From Thalassovita litoralis (GTDB lineage Bacteria > Pseudomonadota > Alphaproteobacteria > Rhodobacterales > Rhodobacteraceae), in contig NZ_FXTO01000002.1 of the NCBI RefSeq assembly GCF_900182725.1, positions 1 through 64,000 of the forward strand: a stretch of DNA of 64,000 nt, written 5' to 3'. Made by a program: the position numbers and the translations under genes. Under the pieces are notes generated by a model. The model saw only the letters and a program-made list of their open reading frames with translations, was not told where the DNA came from and did no database searches. Below are positions 34,668-43,652 of the stretch, piece after piece; position 1 is the stretch's first letter, and every line of letters begins with the position of its first letter.

Positions 34668-34688
34668 GAGTATTTCAGGCAAGATGAA
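34668..34688. repeat. Post-terminator conserved motif, copy 2
   Basis: GAGTATTT, two variable bases, then GGCAAGATGAA, matching the copy at 25038-25058 in 19 of 21 positions. It is 5 bases beyond the terminator hairpin at 34694-34719 when read on the minus strand. The rest of the 214-bp gap (34510-34723) shows no gene. Confidence 0.7.
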
Positions 34689-34689
34689 C

Positions 34690-34719
34690 GAAAAAGGGGC
34701 GCAGCACGCCGCGCCCCTT
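34690..34719 (-). terminator. Intrinsic terminator of the FMN/BKACE/TRAP operon
   Basis: AAGGGGCGC (34694-34702) pairs perfectly with GCGCCCCTT (34711-34719). On the minus strand the stem runs into TTTTTCG, a proper U-tract. Confidence 0.9.
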
Positions 34720-34723
34720 GGGA

Positions 34724-36337
34724 TCAGATGCCATCGTCGAATGGCGCAAAACTGGCCGAGGCCGAACGCCGCCAGCGCATCAGATAGCCGAAACGGTCAT
34801 CGTCCTCGCGCAGCAGGAAGCCTTCGGGCATGTAGGGGTAAACATCATCCCCAGTGACCATATCCCGGTCTTTTTCCCGCATCAGGAAATGGCGTGGCAG
34901 GAAATTGCAGGGATGGCTTAGCCCTGCTGCCCCGGTCATATCCCCCAGCGCCTTGAGCGTGTTGCGGTGGAAATTCGCCACCCGTTCCGCCTTGTCCGGG
35001 ACAACCAGCGCCTTGGCGCGGGCGGGGTCTTGGGTGGCGACGCCGGTGGGGCAGTGGTTGGTGTGACAGGCCTGCGCCTGAATGCACCCGACCGAGAACA
35101 TGAAGCCACGGGCAGAATTGACCCAATCCGCCCCCAGCGCCAGCACCCGCGCGATGTCGAACGCCGTGACCAGTTTGCCCGACGCCCCAATCCGCACCTG
35201 ATCGCGCAGGCCGACGCCGCGCAGCGTGTTGTGGACAAAGGTCAGCCCTTCGACCAGCGGCATCCCCATGTGGTTCGCAAATTCCAGCGGGGCCGCGCCT
35301 GTGCCGCCTTCTTTGCCATCCACCACGATGAAATCCGGGGTGATCCCGGTTTCCAGCATGGCGCGGACGATACACATGAATTCGCGCCGGTGGCCGATGC
35401 ACAGTTTGAACCCCACGGGTTTCCCGCCAGACAGATCACGCAGTCTGGCGATAAATTCCATCATCTGAATCGGGGTTTCAAAGGCCGAGTGAGAGGCCGG
35501 AGAGATACAGTCCACCCCCATCGGGACGCCCCGTGCTTCGGCGATTTCGGGGGTGATTTTGGCGGCGGGCAGCATCCCGCCCTGACCGGGTTTTGCGCCC
35601 TGGCTGAGCTTGATCTCAATCATCTTGATCTGATCGCTTGCGGCCTGTTCTGCAAACCGTACCGGATCAAAATTGCCGTCCTGATCCCGGCACCCGAAAT
35701 AGCCGGTGCCGATTTCATAGATCAGATCGCCGCCGCCTTCGCGGTGATAGCGGCTGATGCCGCCTTCGCCGGTGTCATGGGCGAAGCCGCCCGACTTGGC
35801 GCCTTTGTTCAGGGCCAGAATGGCATTGGCCGACAGCGCTCCGAAGCTCATGGCCGATATGTTGTAGACCGAGGCATTATAGGGCTTGCGGCAATCCGGC
35901 CCACCAATCAGCACCCGAAAATCCGTGTTTTTGATCTGCTTGGGGCGGATGGAATGGGTCAGCCATTGATAGCCGCTGTCGTAAATCTTTTGCTTGGTGC
36001 CAAAGGGGCGCTTGTCTTCGACCCCTTTGGCGCGCTGATACACGATGGCGCGGGCTTCGCGGGAAAACGGGACTTCTTCGTAATCGTCCTCTAGCAGATA
36101 TTGCCGGATTTCGGGGCGGATCAGTTCAAAGAAATACCGGATATGCCCAAGGATCGGATAATTCCGCAGCACGGAATGTTTGGTTTGCAGCAGATCATGC
36201 AGTCCGATTGCCGTCAGTACGGCGGCAATCGTCAATGGCACCAGAAACCAATCGGAAAAGAATATCCCGATCAAGGAGACAACAAGGGCAACCACGCTAA
36301 GGTAAAAGGTCAACATACGTAACAAAGGAACAGGCAT
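34724..36337 (-). CDS. FMN-binding glutamate synthase-like protein with N-terminal membrane helices
   Basis: A 537-residue protein. Two hydrophobic helices at about 5-45 are followed by a Glu_synthase-type TIM barrel. Characteristic blocks are NISAMSFGALSANAI, HDTGEGGISRYH, IEIKLSQGAKPGQGGMLPAAKIT, VDGKEGGTGAAP, and a cysteine-containing block (SVGCIQAQACHTNHCPTG) placed like the 3Fe-4S ligands of glutamate synthase. It lacks the glutaminase domain, so it is not a complete glutamate synthase. The ATG at 36337 follows GGAG. It is the last gene of an operon with a BKACE enzyme and aminotransferase. A membrane-attached amino/imino acid redox step is possible but unproven. Confidence 0.87.
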   Translation of the reverse strand: MPVPLLRMLTFYLSVVALVVSLIGIFFSDWFLVPLTIAAVLTAIGLHDLLQTKHSVLRNYPILGHIRYFFELIRPEIRQYLLEDDYEEVPFSREARAIVYQRAKGVEDKRPFGTKQKIYDSGYQWLTHSIRPKQIKNTDFRVLIGGPDCRKPYNASVYNISAMSFGALSANAILALNKGAKSGGFAHDTGEGGISRYHREGGGDLIYEIGTGYFGCRDQDGNFDPVRFAEQAASDQIKMIEIKLSQGAKPGQGGMLPAAKITPEIAEARGVPMGVDCISPASHSAFETPIQMMEFIARLRDLSGGKPVGFKLCIGHRREFMCIVRAMLETGITPDFIVVDGKEGGTGAAPLEFANHMGMPLVEGLTFVHNTLRGVGLRDQVRIGASGKLVTAFDIARVLALGADWVNSARGFMFSVGCIQAQACHTNHCPTGVATQDPARAKALVVPDKAERVANFHRNTLKALGDMTGAAGLSHPCNFLPRHFLMREKDRDMVTGDDVYPYMPEGFLLREDDDRFGYLMRWRRSASASFAPFDDGI

Positions 36338-36356
36338 GGGGCGTACTCCGGGTGGG

Positions 36357-37124
36357 TCAGGCGGCCAGCGCCGCGGCAAGTTCTTTCACACGGGCGGCAT
36401 TATTGGCAGCACAGGTTAAATCGGCATTAAGCCGATTGTTTTCAAACCCGATCCGCGCCTTGCCACCCAGTTGCGCCGCAGCCACCAGACAGGCGGTTTC
36501 CTGTGCGCCAAAGGCACAGACCGCCCAATCCACGCCCGGCACTTGCTGTTTCAGGGCCGTAGCCGGAACGCCCAGATCGTCGGGGCTGGATTTTTGGCCG
36601 GGTGCATAGCGGCCCAGCACGATCAGCGCCTTCAGATCGGCATTCGGAATGTCCCCTGCCGCAACCAGCCGGGCAAAATGATCGACGTCGGCCTTGTCAT
36701 ACAGGATATGCTGCACATCGGTGCCAGACGCATAACAATCGTGGAAAAACCGCGCTGTCAGGGCTGCGTCCTGCCCATCGGTGATTTCCCGCAGGGCGAT
36801 GGATACCGCGCGGGGTTGCACGGCTTTGACCAGTTCGCGCTGTTGGTCGGGGGTGTACAGCCCCACGGCTTCGGTCGTGATCTGGGTATAGAAATCGGGT
36901 AGTTTTATCGTCAGTTCCGCCAGCAATTCCCGATACATCCCTGCATCAAGCACATGGTTTTGATCGGCGTCGCGGACATGGGCGTGAATGCCGTCGGCCC
37001 CTGCGGCCTGACATTCTATTGCGCAGTCGACGATTTCGGGAATGGTGACAGGAACGCGGGGGTGGTCTTTCTTGGTCAGTCGCGCCCCGTTTGGGGCGAC
37101 CATGATCCGGGGTAGGGGTGTCAT
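36357..37124 (-). CDS. BKACE family beta-keto acid cleavage enzyme (DUF849)
   Basis: A 255-residue TIM-barrel enzyme. The zinc-binding HAHVRD motif places histidines at 47 and 49, and VAPNGARLTKKDHPRVP is typical of the N terminus. Known members condense a beta-keto acid with acetyl-CoA and split it into acetoacetate plus a new acyl-CoA. Its start overlaps the aminotransferase stop by four bases (ATGA). It is therefore likely that the aminotransferase makes the beta-keto acid it uses. At 255 residues it is somewhat shorter than many members, although the sequence appears complete. Confidence 0.88.
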   Translation of the reverse strand: MTPLPRIMVAPNGARLTKKDHPRVPVTIPEIVDCAIECQAAGADGIHAHVRDADQNHVLDAGMYRELLAELTIKLPDFYTQITTEAVGLYTPDQQRELVKAVQPRAVSIALREITDGQDAALTARFFHDCYASGTDVQHILYDKADVDHFARLVAAGDIPNADLKALIVLGRYAPGQKSSPDDLGVPATALKQQVPGVDWAVCAFGAQETACLVAAAQLGGKARIGFENNRLNADLTCAANNAARVKELAAALAA

Positions 37125-38449
37125 GCGGCCAGTGCCTTTTCGATTGCGCCTGATAGCTTGCTGACCAGTTCGTCGATCTGGTCATCCGTGATGATAAAGG
37201 GCGGGGCCAGCAGAACGTGATCCCCCCGTTGCCCGTCTATGGTGCCGCCCATTGGGTAACAGATCAACCCGGCGGCAAAGGCTTCGGCCTTGATTTTTGC
37301 GTGAATTTTCCGTGACGGATCAAACGGTGCCTTGGTGTCACGATCCTGTACCAGCTCAACCCCACGGAACAATCCGCGCCCGCGAATGTCGCCCACATGC
37401 GGGTGTTGCCCAAAGGTACGGCGCAACGCGGCGTCCAGTTTTTCACCCTGTTCACGCACCCGCGCCAGCAGGCCAGTGTTCAGAATTTCGCCCAGAACCG
37501 CATTGGCCGCTGCTGCTGCCATCGCGTGTCCCATGTAAGTGTGACCATGCTGGAAAAATCCCGATCCGGCGGCAATCGCGTCATAGATTTTACCGCTGCA
37601 CAACAGCGCGCCAATCGGCTGATAGCCCGCACCCAGCCCCTTGGCGATCGTGATCATGTCCGGCGAAACGCCATCTTCGGAACAGGCGAACAGGTGGCCG
37701 GTCCGGCCCATGCCGCACATCACCTCGTCCAGAATCAGCAAGACGCCGTGGCGGTCGCAAATCTGGCGGATGCGTTTCAGATAGCCGGGCACCGCAGGCA
37801 CCGCCCCCGCCGTTGCGCCCACTACGGGTTCCGCGACAAAGGCCATTACCGTATCCGGCCCCAGACGCTGGATTTCGGTTTCCAACTCATCCGCCACGCG
37901 CTGACCGTAGGCCTCCAGACTTTCGCCATCGGCCCGGTCGCGATATTCGTAGCAGGGCGAAATATGCGTGGTTTCCACCAGCATTGGCGCGAATTGCGCC
38001 CGCCGCCATTCATTACCGCCCGTGGCCAGCGCCCCCAGCGTATTACCGTGATAGCTTTGCCGCCGCGCGATGACCCGGTGCCGCTGTGGCTGCCCGATTT
38101 CCAGAAAATACTGCCGCGCCAGTTTTAACGAGGCTTCCACAGCTTCGGATCCGCCCGATACCAGATACACCCGCTCGATCCCATCGGGGGCATGGGCCAC
38201 CAGCGTATCGGCCAGTTGTTCTGCCGGGGCAGAGGTAAAGAACCCCGTATGTGCAAAGGCGACCTGATCCAACTGTTGATGCAATGCGGCGCGCACGGCG
38301 GCGTTGGAATGGCCCAGACAGGACACAGCCGCCCCGCCAGAGCCATCCAGATAGCGTTTGCCGGTGGAATCGATCAGATAACAGCCCTCGCCGGAAACGG
38401 CGGTGGGCAGGGTGCCCTTGGTCGAGCGACCAAAGATATGGTTTGGCAT
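37121..38449 (-). CDS. Class III PLP-dependent aminotransferase
   Basis: A 442-residue omega-amino acid type aminotransferase. DEVMCGMGRTG (241-251) holds the PLP-binding Asp, and Lys270 in ITIAKGLGAGY forms the internal aldimine. The family handles beta-alanine, taurine, GABA, putrescine and similar amines. In this operon, after a TRAP transporter and before a BKACE enzyme, it probably converts an imported beta- or gamma-amino acid to a keto acid. Specificity cannot be decided from these motifs. Confidence 0.92.
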   Translation of the reverse strand: MPNHIFGRSTKGTLPTAVSGEGCYLIDSTGKRYLDGSGGAAVSCLGHSNAAVRAALHQQLDQVAFAHTGFFTSAPAEQLADTLVAHAPDGIERVYLVSGGSEAVEASLKLARQYFLEIGQPQRHRVIARRQSYHGNTLGALATGGNEWRRAQFAPMLVETTHISPCYEYRDRADGESLEAYGQRVADELETEIQRLGPDTVMAFVAEPVVGATAGAVPAVPGYLKRIRQICDRHGVLLILDEVMCGMGRTGHLFACSEDGVSPDMITIAKGLGAGYQPIGALLCSGKIYDAIAAGSGFFQHGHTYMGHAMAAAAANAVLGEILNTGLLARVREQGEKLDAALRRTFGQHPHVGDIRGRGLFRGVELVQDRDTKAPFDPSRKIHAKIKAEAFAAGLICYPMGGTIDGQRGDHVLLAPPFIITDDQIDELVSKLSGAIEKALAA

Positions 38450-38455
38450 TTTGGT

Positions 38456-38881
38456 TCAGGTCCTGACGACATAGACAGATTGATTGGCGTGGCGAACCAC
38501 CCGCGCGGCATTCGGCCCCAACAGGTAGTCCTTGAGTTCGGGACGGTGCGATCCGATGACGATCACATCCACCCTCAGCTTGTCTGCGGCACGCAGGATT
38601 TCATCGTAAATCGTGCCGTGCAGCACATGCGGATGGGCCTCTTGCCCCTCTGGCACGTTCTGGTTGACCCATTCGGCCAGCCGTTGACCGAATGCGTCCA
38701 GGGCTTCTTTCTCGAAGCCCGGTTTGAAAAATCCGCTGACCTGCGCCAGACCCATATCCGGCATCACGGAAACGACATGCAGCACGCCGCCATCCCGCAA
38801 CAAATCCTGTGCGGCTGTCAGCGCGGGCAGGTTGATTGCATCGTTGTTCAGGTCGATCGGCAACAGAATGGACTTGCTCAT
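38456..38881 (-). CDS. Universal stress protein (UspA family), TRAP-associated
   Basis: A 141-residue single-domain Usp. The C-terminal ATP-binding pattern is recognisable in IVIGSHRP followed by LLGPNAARVVRHANQSV, although the last glycine-serine element is modified. It lies between the TRAP permease gene (12 bases upstream) and the aminotransferase gene (6 bases downstream). TeaD, a Usp encoded with the TeaABC TRAP transporter of Halomonas, regulates transport in an ATP-dependent way; this protein may act similarly on the neighbouring permease. Confidence 0.9.
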   Translation of the reverse strand: MSKSILLPIDLNNDAINLPALTAAQDLLRDGGVLHVVSVMPDMGLAQVSGFFKPGFEKEALDAFGQRLAEWVNQNVPEGQEAHPHVLHGTIYDEILRAADKLRVDVIVIGSHRPELKDYLLGPNAARVVRHANQSVYVVRT

Positions 38882-38893
38882 CTCTGATCCTCC

Positions 38894-41530
38894 TCAGAAG
38901 GCCGGTTTGGTCTGGCGGCGGCGTTGCATGACGATCACCAGCCCCAGCAGCAACAGCGCCGGAATATAGAACACGTATTTCGTGATCCGGTGGTTCGGGC
39001 TGAGCAGGCTGATCACCTCGACCCGCTCATCGCCGTAGAAATCGAAACCAGACAGTTTTTCCTGCATCGGTTTGCCGAACATCGGTTCATCCATATACAG
39101 TTTGTCGCCCTCGGGCAGCAGGAACAGCCCCGCCGCGTCCGCCCGGCCCGTTGCCGGATCGCTGGCGTCGATATGGTGCAGGATGGTCAGATCCTTCATG
39201 GCGCCATCGGTAAAGGATGGCCCATGCACCACGAACCGCACGGAATCCCCCGGTTCTGCGGCATCGAACGCGGCGGCCAGTTCAATCGCCGGACGTTCGA
39301 TAAAACGCGGCTGCACCCGGTCCAGCCAGAACCCCGGTACGAACAGGGTAAAGGCCACCAGCAGCAGCGCCGCGCTTTCCCACAGCTTCGACCGCGCCAG
39401 GAAATAGCCCTGCGTGGCAGCGGCGAACAGCAGCATGGCAAAGGTCGCCACCACGAACACGAATACCGCCTGCACGATCCCCGGCCATGTTCCCAGATCA
39501 ACGCCGTACAGGATCAGTGTCGGGTTATAGATGAACAGGAACGGCAGCGCCGCCGTGCGCAGTGAAAAGAAGAACGCCGTGAACCCGGTGCGGATCGGAT
39601 CGCCCCCCGATACGGCTGCCGCTGCAAAGGACGCCAGTCCCACCGGCGGCGTCACATCCGCCATGATCCCAAAATAGAACACGAACAGATGCGCGGCGAT
39701 CAACGGGACGATCAGCCCCTCTTGGGCGCCCAGCGTCACCACCACGGTCGCCATCAGCGACGACACCACGATATAGTTGGCCGTGGTCGGCAGTCCCATA
39801 CCAAGGATCAGCGAGAACACCGCGACCAGCACCAGCATGATCATCAGGTTGCCACCGGCCAGCACCTCGACCAGACCGGCCAGTTCGGTGCCGATGGGGG
39901 TTTTGGTCACGGTCGCCACGATGATGCCCGCCGCAGCCGTTGCCACGCCGATCCCGATCATGTTGCGGGCGCCCGCGATCATCCCTTCGACCAGATCGTT
40001 CAGGCCGAACCGCAGCGCGGCGTTTATGTCCTCGCCGCGAAACAGTGCTTTTAGCGGGCGTTGGGTGACGATGATCATCAGCATCACAGCGACGGCATAA
40101 AAGGCCGATTTCGCGGGTGATTGCATTTCGATCATCAGGAACCAGATCAACACCAGAATTGGCAGCAGATATTGCAGGCCAGTGGGGAACACCTGTCCCA
40201 CGGTCGGCAGGGTGAAGCCCTTGGAGTTGGGATCGTCCAGCGCCAGATCAGGCTTGGACGCGGCCAGTTTCACCGCTCCCACATATGCCGCCAGCAGCGC
40301 CAGCGTAATCACCGGGCCGGAAATCCCCGGCGCGGCGGACTGCACCCCCTTGACCGCGTAAACCAGCGCCGTAAACGCCACGCCGCTGACCACGAAGCCG
40401 ATTGCGATTTTCAGGAACATCCGCCCCAGATTGACCGCCGCCCCCAGTGCGGGCATGTCTTTTTTCAACGCTTCCAGATGGACGATGTAAACCAGCGCGA
40501 TATAGCTGATCACTGCCGGAATGAACGCGTGCTTGATCACCTCGACATAGGAAATGCCGACAAATTCCACCATCAGAAAGGCCGCAGCCCCCATCACTGG
40601 CGGCATGATCTGACCGTTTACCGAACTGGCCACCTCGACCGCCCCGGCCTTTTCGCTGGAAAAGCCCACACGTTTCATCAGCGGAATGGTAAAGGTGCCG
40701 GTCGTCACGACATTAGCGATGGACGACCCCGAAATCAGCCCCGTCATGGCCGATCCAACAACCGCCGCCTTGGCCGGACCGCCGCGCAGCGCGCCCAACC
40801 CGGCAAAGGCCAGTTGGATGAAATAATTGCCTGCGCCCGCCTTATCCAGCAGCGCGCCGAACAGCACGAACAGGAACACAAACGCGGTGGACACGCCCAG
40901 CGGAATGCCGAACACACCCGTCGTATCCAGCCATTGCGCGTTGATGATCGAATTCAGTGACAGGCCCGCATGTTCGATAATATCCGGGATCAGCCACCCC
41001 GATCCCATATAGGCGTAAAGCAGGAAAATAGACCCCACCACCGTCAGCGCAGGCCCAAGCGCCCGGCGGGACGCTTCCAGCAACAGCACGATGCCAATTG
41101 CGCCGATGATGATCTGCGTTTGTGTCGGCAGGCCCGACCGCGCGGTTTCTGCCAGATCACGTGAAAACAGGAACACGTAGAACGCACAGCCCGACGCCAC
41201 GATACCGAGCACCCAATCCGTCAGCGGCACCCGGTCGCGCGGCGAAGATTTCAGTGCGGGATAGGCCAGATAGGCCAGAATGACGGCAAATCCCAAATGC
41301 ACGGGCCGCGTCTGCGACGAATTCAAGGCAGGCAGATATTCCGCGAACCAAAGCTGGGGCTGCGCAATCCATAACTGGAATACCGACCACAGAAAGGCCA
41401 GCGCCGAAATCAGCAGCGCCACATTGCGGTTGGTCGGGGCGCGCCCCCCGGTATCCGTGCTGGCGACCAGATCCTGAAGATCTTCGTCGCTATAATCCCG
41501 CCCTTTTGCGGTTGTTTCGTCAGCGGCCAT
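38894..41530 (-). CDS. TRAP transporter fused permease (DctQM type) with C-terminal DUF3394 domain
   Basis: An 878-residue membrane protein. After a hydrophilic N terminus of about 45 residues, a small four-helix unit is joined to the large DctM-type unit, with GGPAKAAVVGSAMTGLISGSSIANVVTTG, FMVEF-like loop regions and LGMGLPTTANYIV. From about residue 690 a DUF3394 region forms a soluble domain followed by a last helix near the C terminus. GGAGG precedes the ATG at 41530. It works with the TAXI binding protein encoded immediately upstream. Confidence 0.93.
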   Translation of the reverse strand: MAADETTAKGRDYSDEDLQDLVASTDTGGRAPTNRNVALLISALAFLWSVFQLWIAQPQLWFAEYLPALNSSQTRPVHLGFAVILAYLAYPALKSSPRDRVPLTDWVLGIVASGCAFYVFLFSRDLAETARSGLPTQTQIIIGAIGIVLLLEASRRALGPALTVVGSIFLLYAYMGSGWLIPDIIEHAGLSLNSIINAQWLDTTGVFGIPLGVSTAFVFLFVLFGALLDKAGAGNYFIQLAFAGLGALRGGPAKAAVVGSAMTGLISGSSIANVVTTGTFTIPLMKRVGFSSEKAGAVEVASSVNGQIMPPVMGAAAFLMVEFVGISYVEVIKHAFIPAVISYIALVYIVHLEALKKDMPALGAAVNLGRMFLKIAIGFVVSGVAFTALVYAVKGVQSAAPGISGPVITLALLAAYVGAVKLAASKPDLALDDPNSKGFTLPTVGQVFPTGLQYLLPILVLIWFLMIEMQSPAKSAFYAVAVMLMIIVTQRPLKALFRGEDINAALRFGLNDLVEGMIAGARNMIGIGVATAAAGIIVATVTKTPIGTELAGLVEVLAGGNLMIMLVLVAVFSLILGMGLPTTANYIVVSSLMATVVVTLGAQEGLIVPLIAAHLFVFYFGIMADVTPPVGLASFAAAAVSGGDPIRTGFTAFFFSLRTAALPFLFIYNPTLILYGVDLGTWPGIVQAVFVFVVATFAMLLFAAATQGYFLARSKLWESAALLLVAFTLFVPGFWLDRVQPRFIERPAIELAAAFDAAEPGDSVRFVVHGPSFTDGAMKDLTILHHIDASDPATGRADAAGLFLLPEGDKLYMDEPMFGKPMQEKLSGFDFYGDERVEVISLLSPNHRITKYVFYIPALLLLGLVIVMQRRRQTKPAF

Positions 41531-41633
41531 TTTGTCCTCCGGCAGTGCAATGGCTTTAAACAAAGGCGGGCCGCCCTATGCGCAGGGCGACCCGTTTTTT
41601 TTCAGGCAGGCATATACACCTGACCGTACCGGA

Positions 41634-42596
41634 TCATTCGATCAGACCGGCTTCGCGGTAATATTTCGCGGCACCGGGGTGCAGCGGGGCAGACAAACCG
41701 TCTTTGGCCATCTGTTTCGGGTCCAGATGCGCAAAGGCCGGGTGCAGGCTGCGGAATTGATCAATGTCGCTGAAGACGGCTTTGACCAGTTCATAAACCA
41801 CGTCGTCCGGGGTGTTGGCCGACGTGACCAGCGTGGCGCCCACACCAAAGGTTTGGGTGTCATCGGCATTGCCGCGATACATGCCGCCGGGGATGGTGGC
41901 GGTGCGATAGAACGGGTTGTCCGCAACCAGTTTGTCCACGGCAGCGCCGGTTACGTTCACCAGAACCGCGTCGCAGGCGGTGGTGGCTTCCTGAATGGAC
42001 CCGGACGGGTGGCCAACGGTGTAAACCATTGCGTCAATGTTGTTGTCGCACAGCGCCTGGCTTTGTTCCGCCGCTTGCAATTCCGATGCGACAGAGAAAT
42101 CACCCATCGTCCAACCCAGAGCGTTCATCAGCACTTCCATCGTGCCGCGCTGGCCCGAACCGGGGTTGCCCACGTTGACGCGCTTGCCTTTCAGGTCTTC
42201 AAAATTCTTCACGCCGGAATCGGCACGGGCCACCACGGTGAACGGTTCGGGATGGATCGAGAAAACAGCCCGCAGATCGGTAAAAGCGCCCTGATCAGCG
42301 AATTTCGAGGTGCCGTTAAATGCGTGATACTGCCAATCCGATTGCGCCACGCCGAATTCCAGCTCGCCCGAGCGGATGGCGTTGATGTTGTAGACCGATC
42401 CGCCGGTCGATTCCACAGCGCAGCGGATGCCATGTTCTTTGCGGGTTTTGGACATCATCCGGCAAATTGCGCCACCCGTCGGGTAATACACGCCGGTCAC
42501 GCCGCCGGTGCCGATCGAAATGTAGGTATCCGCGTGGGCCGCCGGAGCTGCCAAGGCTGCGAAACCGGCCGTCAGCCAGATTTTTGCAAAATTCAT
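41634..42596 (-). CDS. TAXI-family TRAP transporter solute-binding protein
   Basis: A 320-residue periplasmic protein. A signal peptide ends after AAPAAHA (about residue 22). The mature start [23 protein letters not shown] is the TAXI-family signature. [12 protein letters not shown] and [15 protein letters not shown] are further family blocks. It is the first gene of an operon with the fused permease, Usp, aminotransferase, BKACE and glutamate synthase-like genes. The ligand is expected to be an acidic or amino compound used by that pathway. Confidence 0.94.
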   Translation of the reverse strand: MNFAKIWLTAGFAALAAPAAHADTYISIGTGGVTGVYYPTGGAICRMMSKTRKEHGIRCAVESTGGSVYNINAIRSGELEFGVAQSDWQYHAFNGTSKFADQGAFTDLRAVFSIHPEPFTVVARADSGVKNFEDLKGKRVNVGNPGSGQRGTMEVLMNALGWTMGDFSVASELQAAEQSQALCDNNIDAMVYTVGHPSGSIQEATTACDAVLVNVTGAAVDKLVADNPFYRTATIPGGMYRGNADDTQTFGVGATLVTSANTPDDVVYELVKAVFSDIDQFRSLHPAFAHLDPKQMAKDGLSAPLHPGAAKYYREAGLIE

Positions 42597-42742
42597 GGAA
42601 AACTCTCCCTGAGGTTTGGGGGATGAACCCCTGTGATGCGTATGATTTATTTGTCTCCTAATTGTAATGCAAATGTTTTTTGATTTTGGAATGTTTGCTG
42701 CTACTGTAAGCATGCAGCACACAGCACACATCGAATAAGCCT

Positions 42743-43597
42743 ATGAAAAACGAAGAGAAGATTCGCGCCGCGTTGCGCAATATGGCGCAGTCCGGTCCGC
42801 CTAAATTAGCCCATTTTTCAGTTTGGCTTCTGGATCATTTAGAGCAGGCAGCCTTCACCTCGATTCGCGGTTTGGCGCAACAGGCCGGGGTCGATGCGAA
42901 TCTGGTCACACGACTGGCGCGCGAGTTGGGCTATGATGGGTTTGATGCGTTCCGGTCCGAGGTGCAGGGGATCGTCCAGCGCAGGGGGCGGTCCTATGGC
43001 AGCCGTGCCCGCGCCCTGCGCGACAATTCCATTCCTGATCTTTACGCTGAACTGGTTGCGGCCAGCCGTGAAAATATCGAAACCGTGACCTCTGCCACCA
43101 GTCTGGCAGATATTGACGCCTGTGTGCAGCCGTTGCTGGAGGCGCGGCGCGTTTATACGGTGGGGGTGCGCAGTTGTTATTCCATCGCCCATTACCTGTC
43201 CTATGTCGGGGGCATGGCGTTTGATAATTTTGAACAGGTGCCTGCCGTGCCGGGGGCAATTCTGGATCAGATGTCAGCGACAACGCCCGATGATATCGTG
43301 ATTGCCATCACATACGAGCATTACTCGGCCGAGGTGGTTCGCGCCTGTCAGGTGGCGCAAGAATGCGGGGCGCGGATTTTGGCCCTGACAGATTCTTATG
43401 CGTCCCCGGTGGCGGCGAATGCGTGGCGGGTGATCCGGCTGCCGATGGTCGGGCCGCAACTGATGCCGTCGCTGAATTCGGCGTTTCTGGCGGTGGAGCT
43501 GATCCTTGCGGCGATGACCGCCCGAAGCGAAGGCGCTGCCGATAACGTTGCCCGGTACGAGGACCGGATTACCCGATTTGGGGGATATACGCTTTAG
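42743..43597 (+). CDS. MurR/RpiR-family transcriptional regulator
   Basis: A 284-residue regulator. The N-terminal HTH_6 domain contains SIRGLAQQAGVDANLVTRLARELGYDGFDAFR. The C-terminal SIS domain (about 125-260) has GVRSCYSIAHYLSYVGGM and IVIAITYEHYSAEVVRACQVA. SIS domains usually bind phosphosugars, but regulators of this type also control amino acid and TRAP-linked catabolic operons. It is divergent from the TAXI/TRAP-aminotransferase-BKACE operon across 146 bases and is its likely regulator. Confidence 0.92.
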   Translation: MKNEEKIRAALRNMAQSGPPKLAHFSVWLLDHLEQAAFTSIRGLAQQAGVDANLVTRLARELGYDGFDAFRSEVQGIVQRRGRSYGSRARALRDNSIPDLYAELVAASRENIETVTSATSLADIDACVQPLLEARRVYTVGVRSCYSIAHYLSYVGGMAFDNFEQVPAVPGAILDQMSATTPDDIVIAITYEHYSAEVVRACQVAQECGARILALTDSYASPVAANAWRVIRLPMVGPQLMPSLNSAFLAVELILAAMTARSEGAADNVARYEDRITRFGGYTL

Positions 43598-43609
43598 GCC
43601 TGTGTGATC

Positions 43610-43640
43610 GCTGGCCCGGTCTGTGACGTTCCGGGCCAGC
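43610..43640. terminator. GC-rich bidirectional terminator hairpin
   Basis: GCTGGCCCGG (43610-43619) and CCGGGCCAGC (43631-43640) form a perfect 10-bp stem between the convergent RpiR-type gene and pepT. There is no T-run. Confidence 0.7.
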
Positions 43641-43652
43641 GGGGTATGTCCG

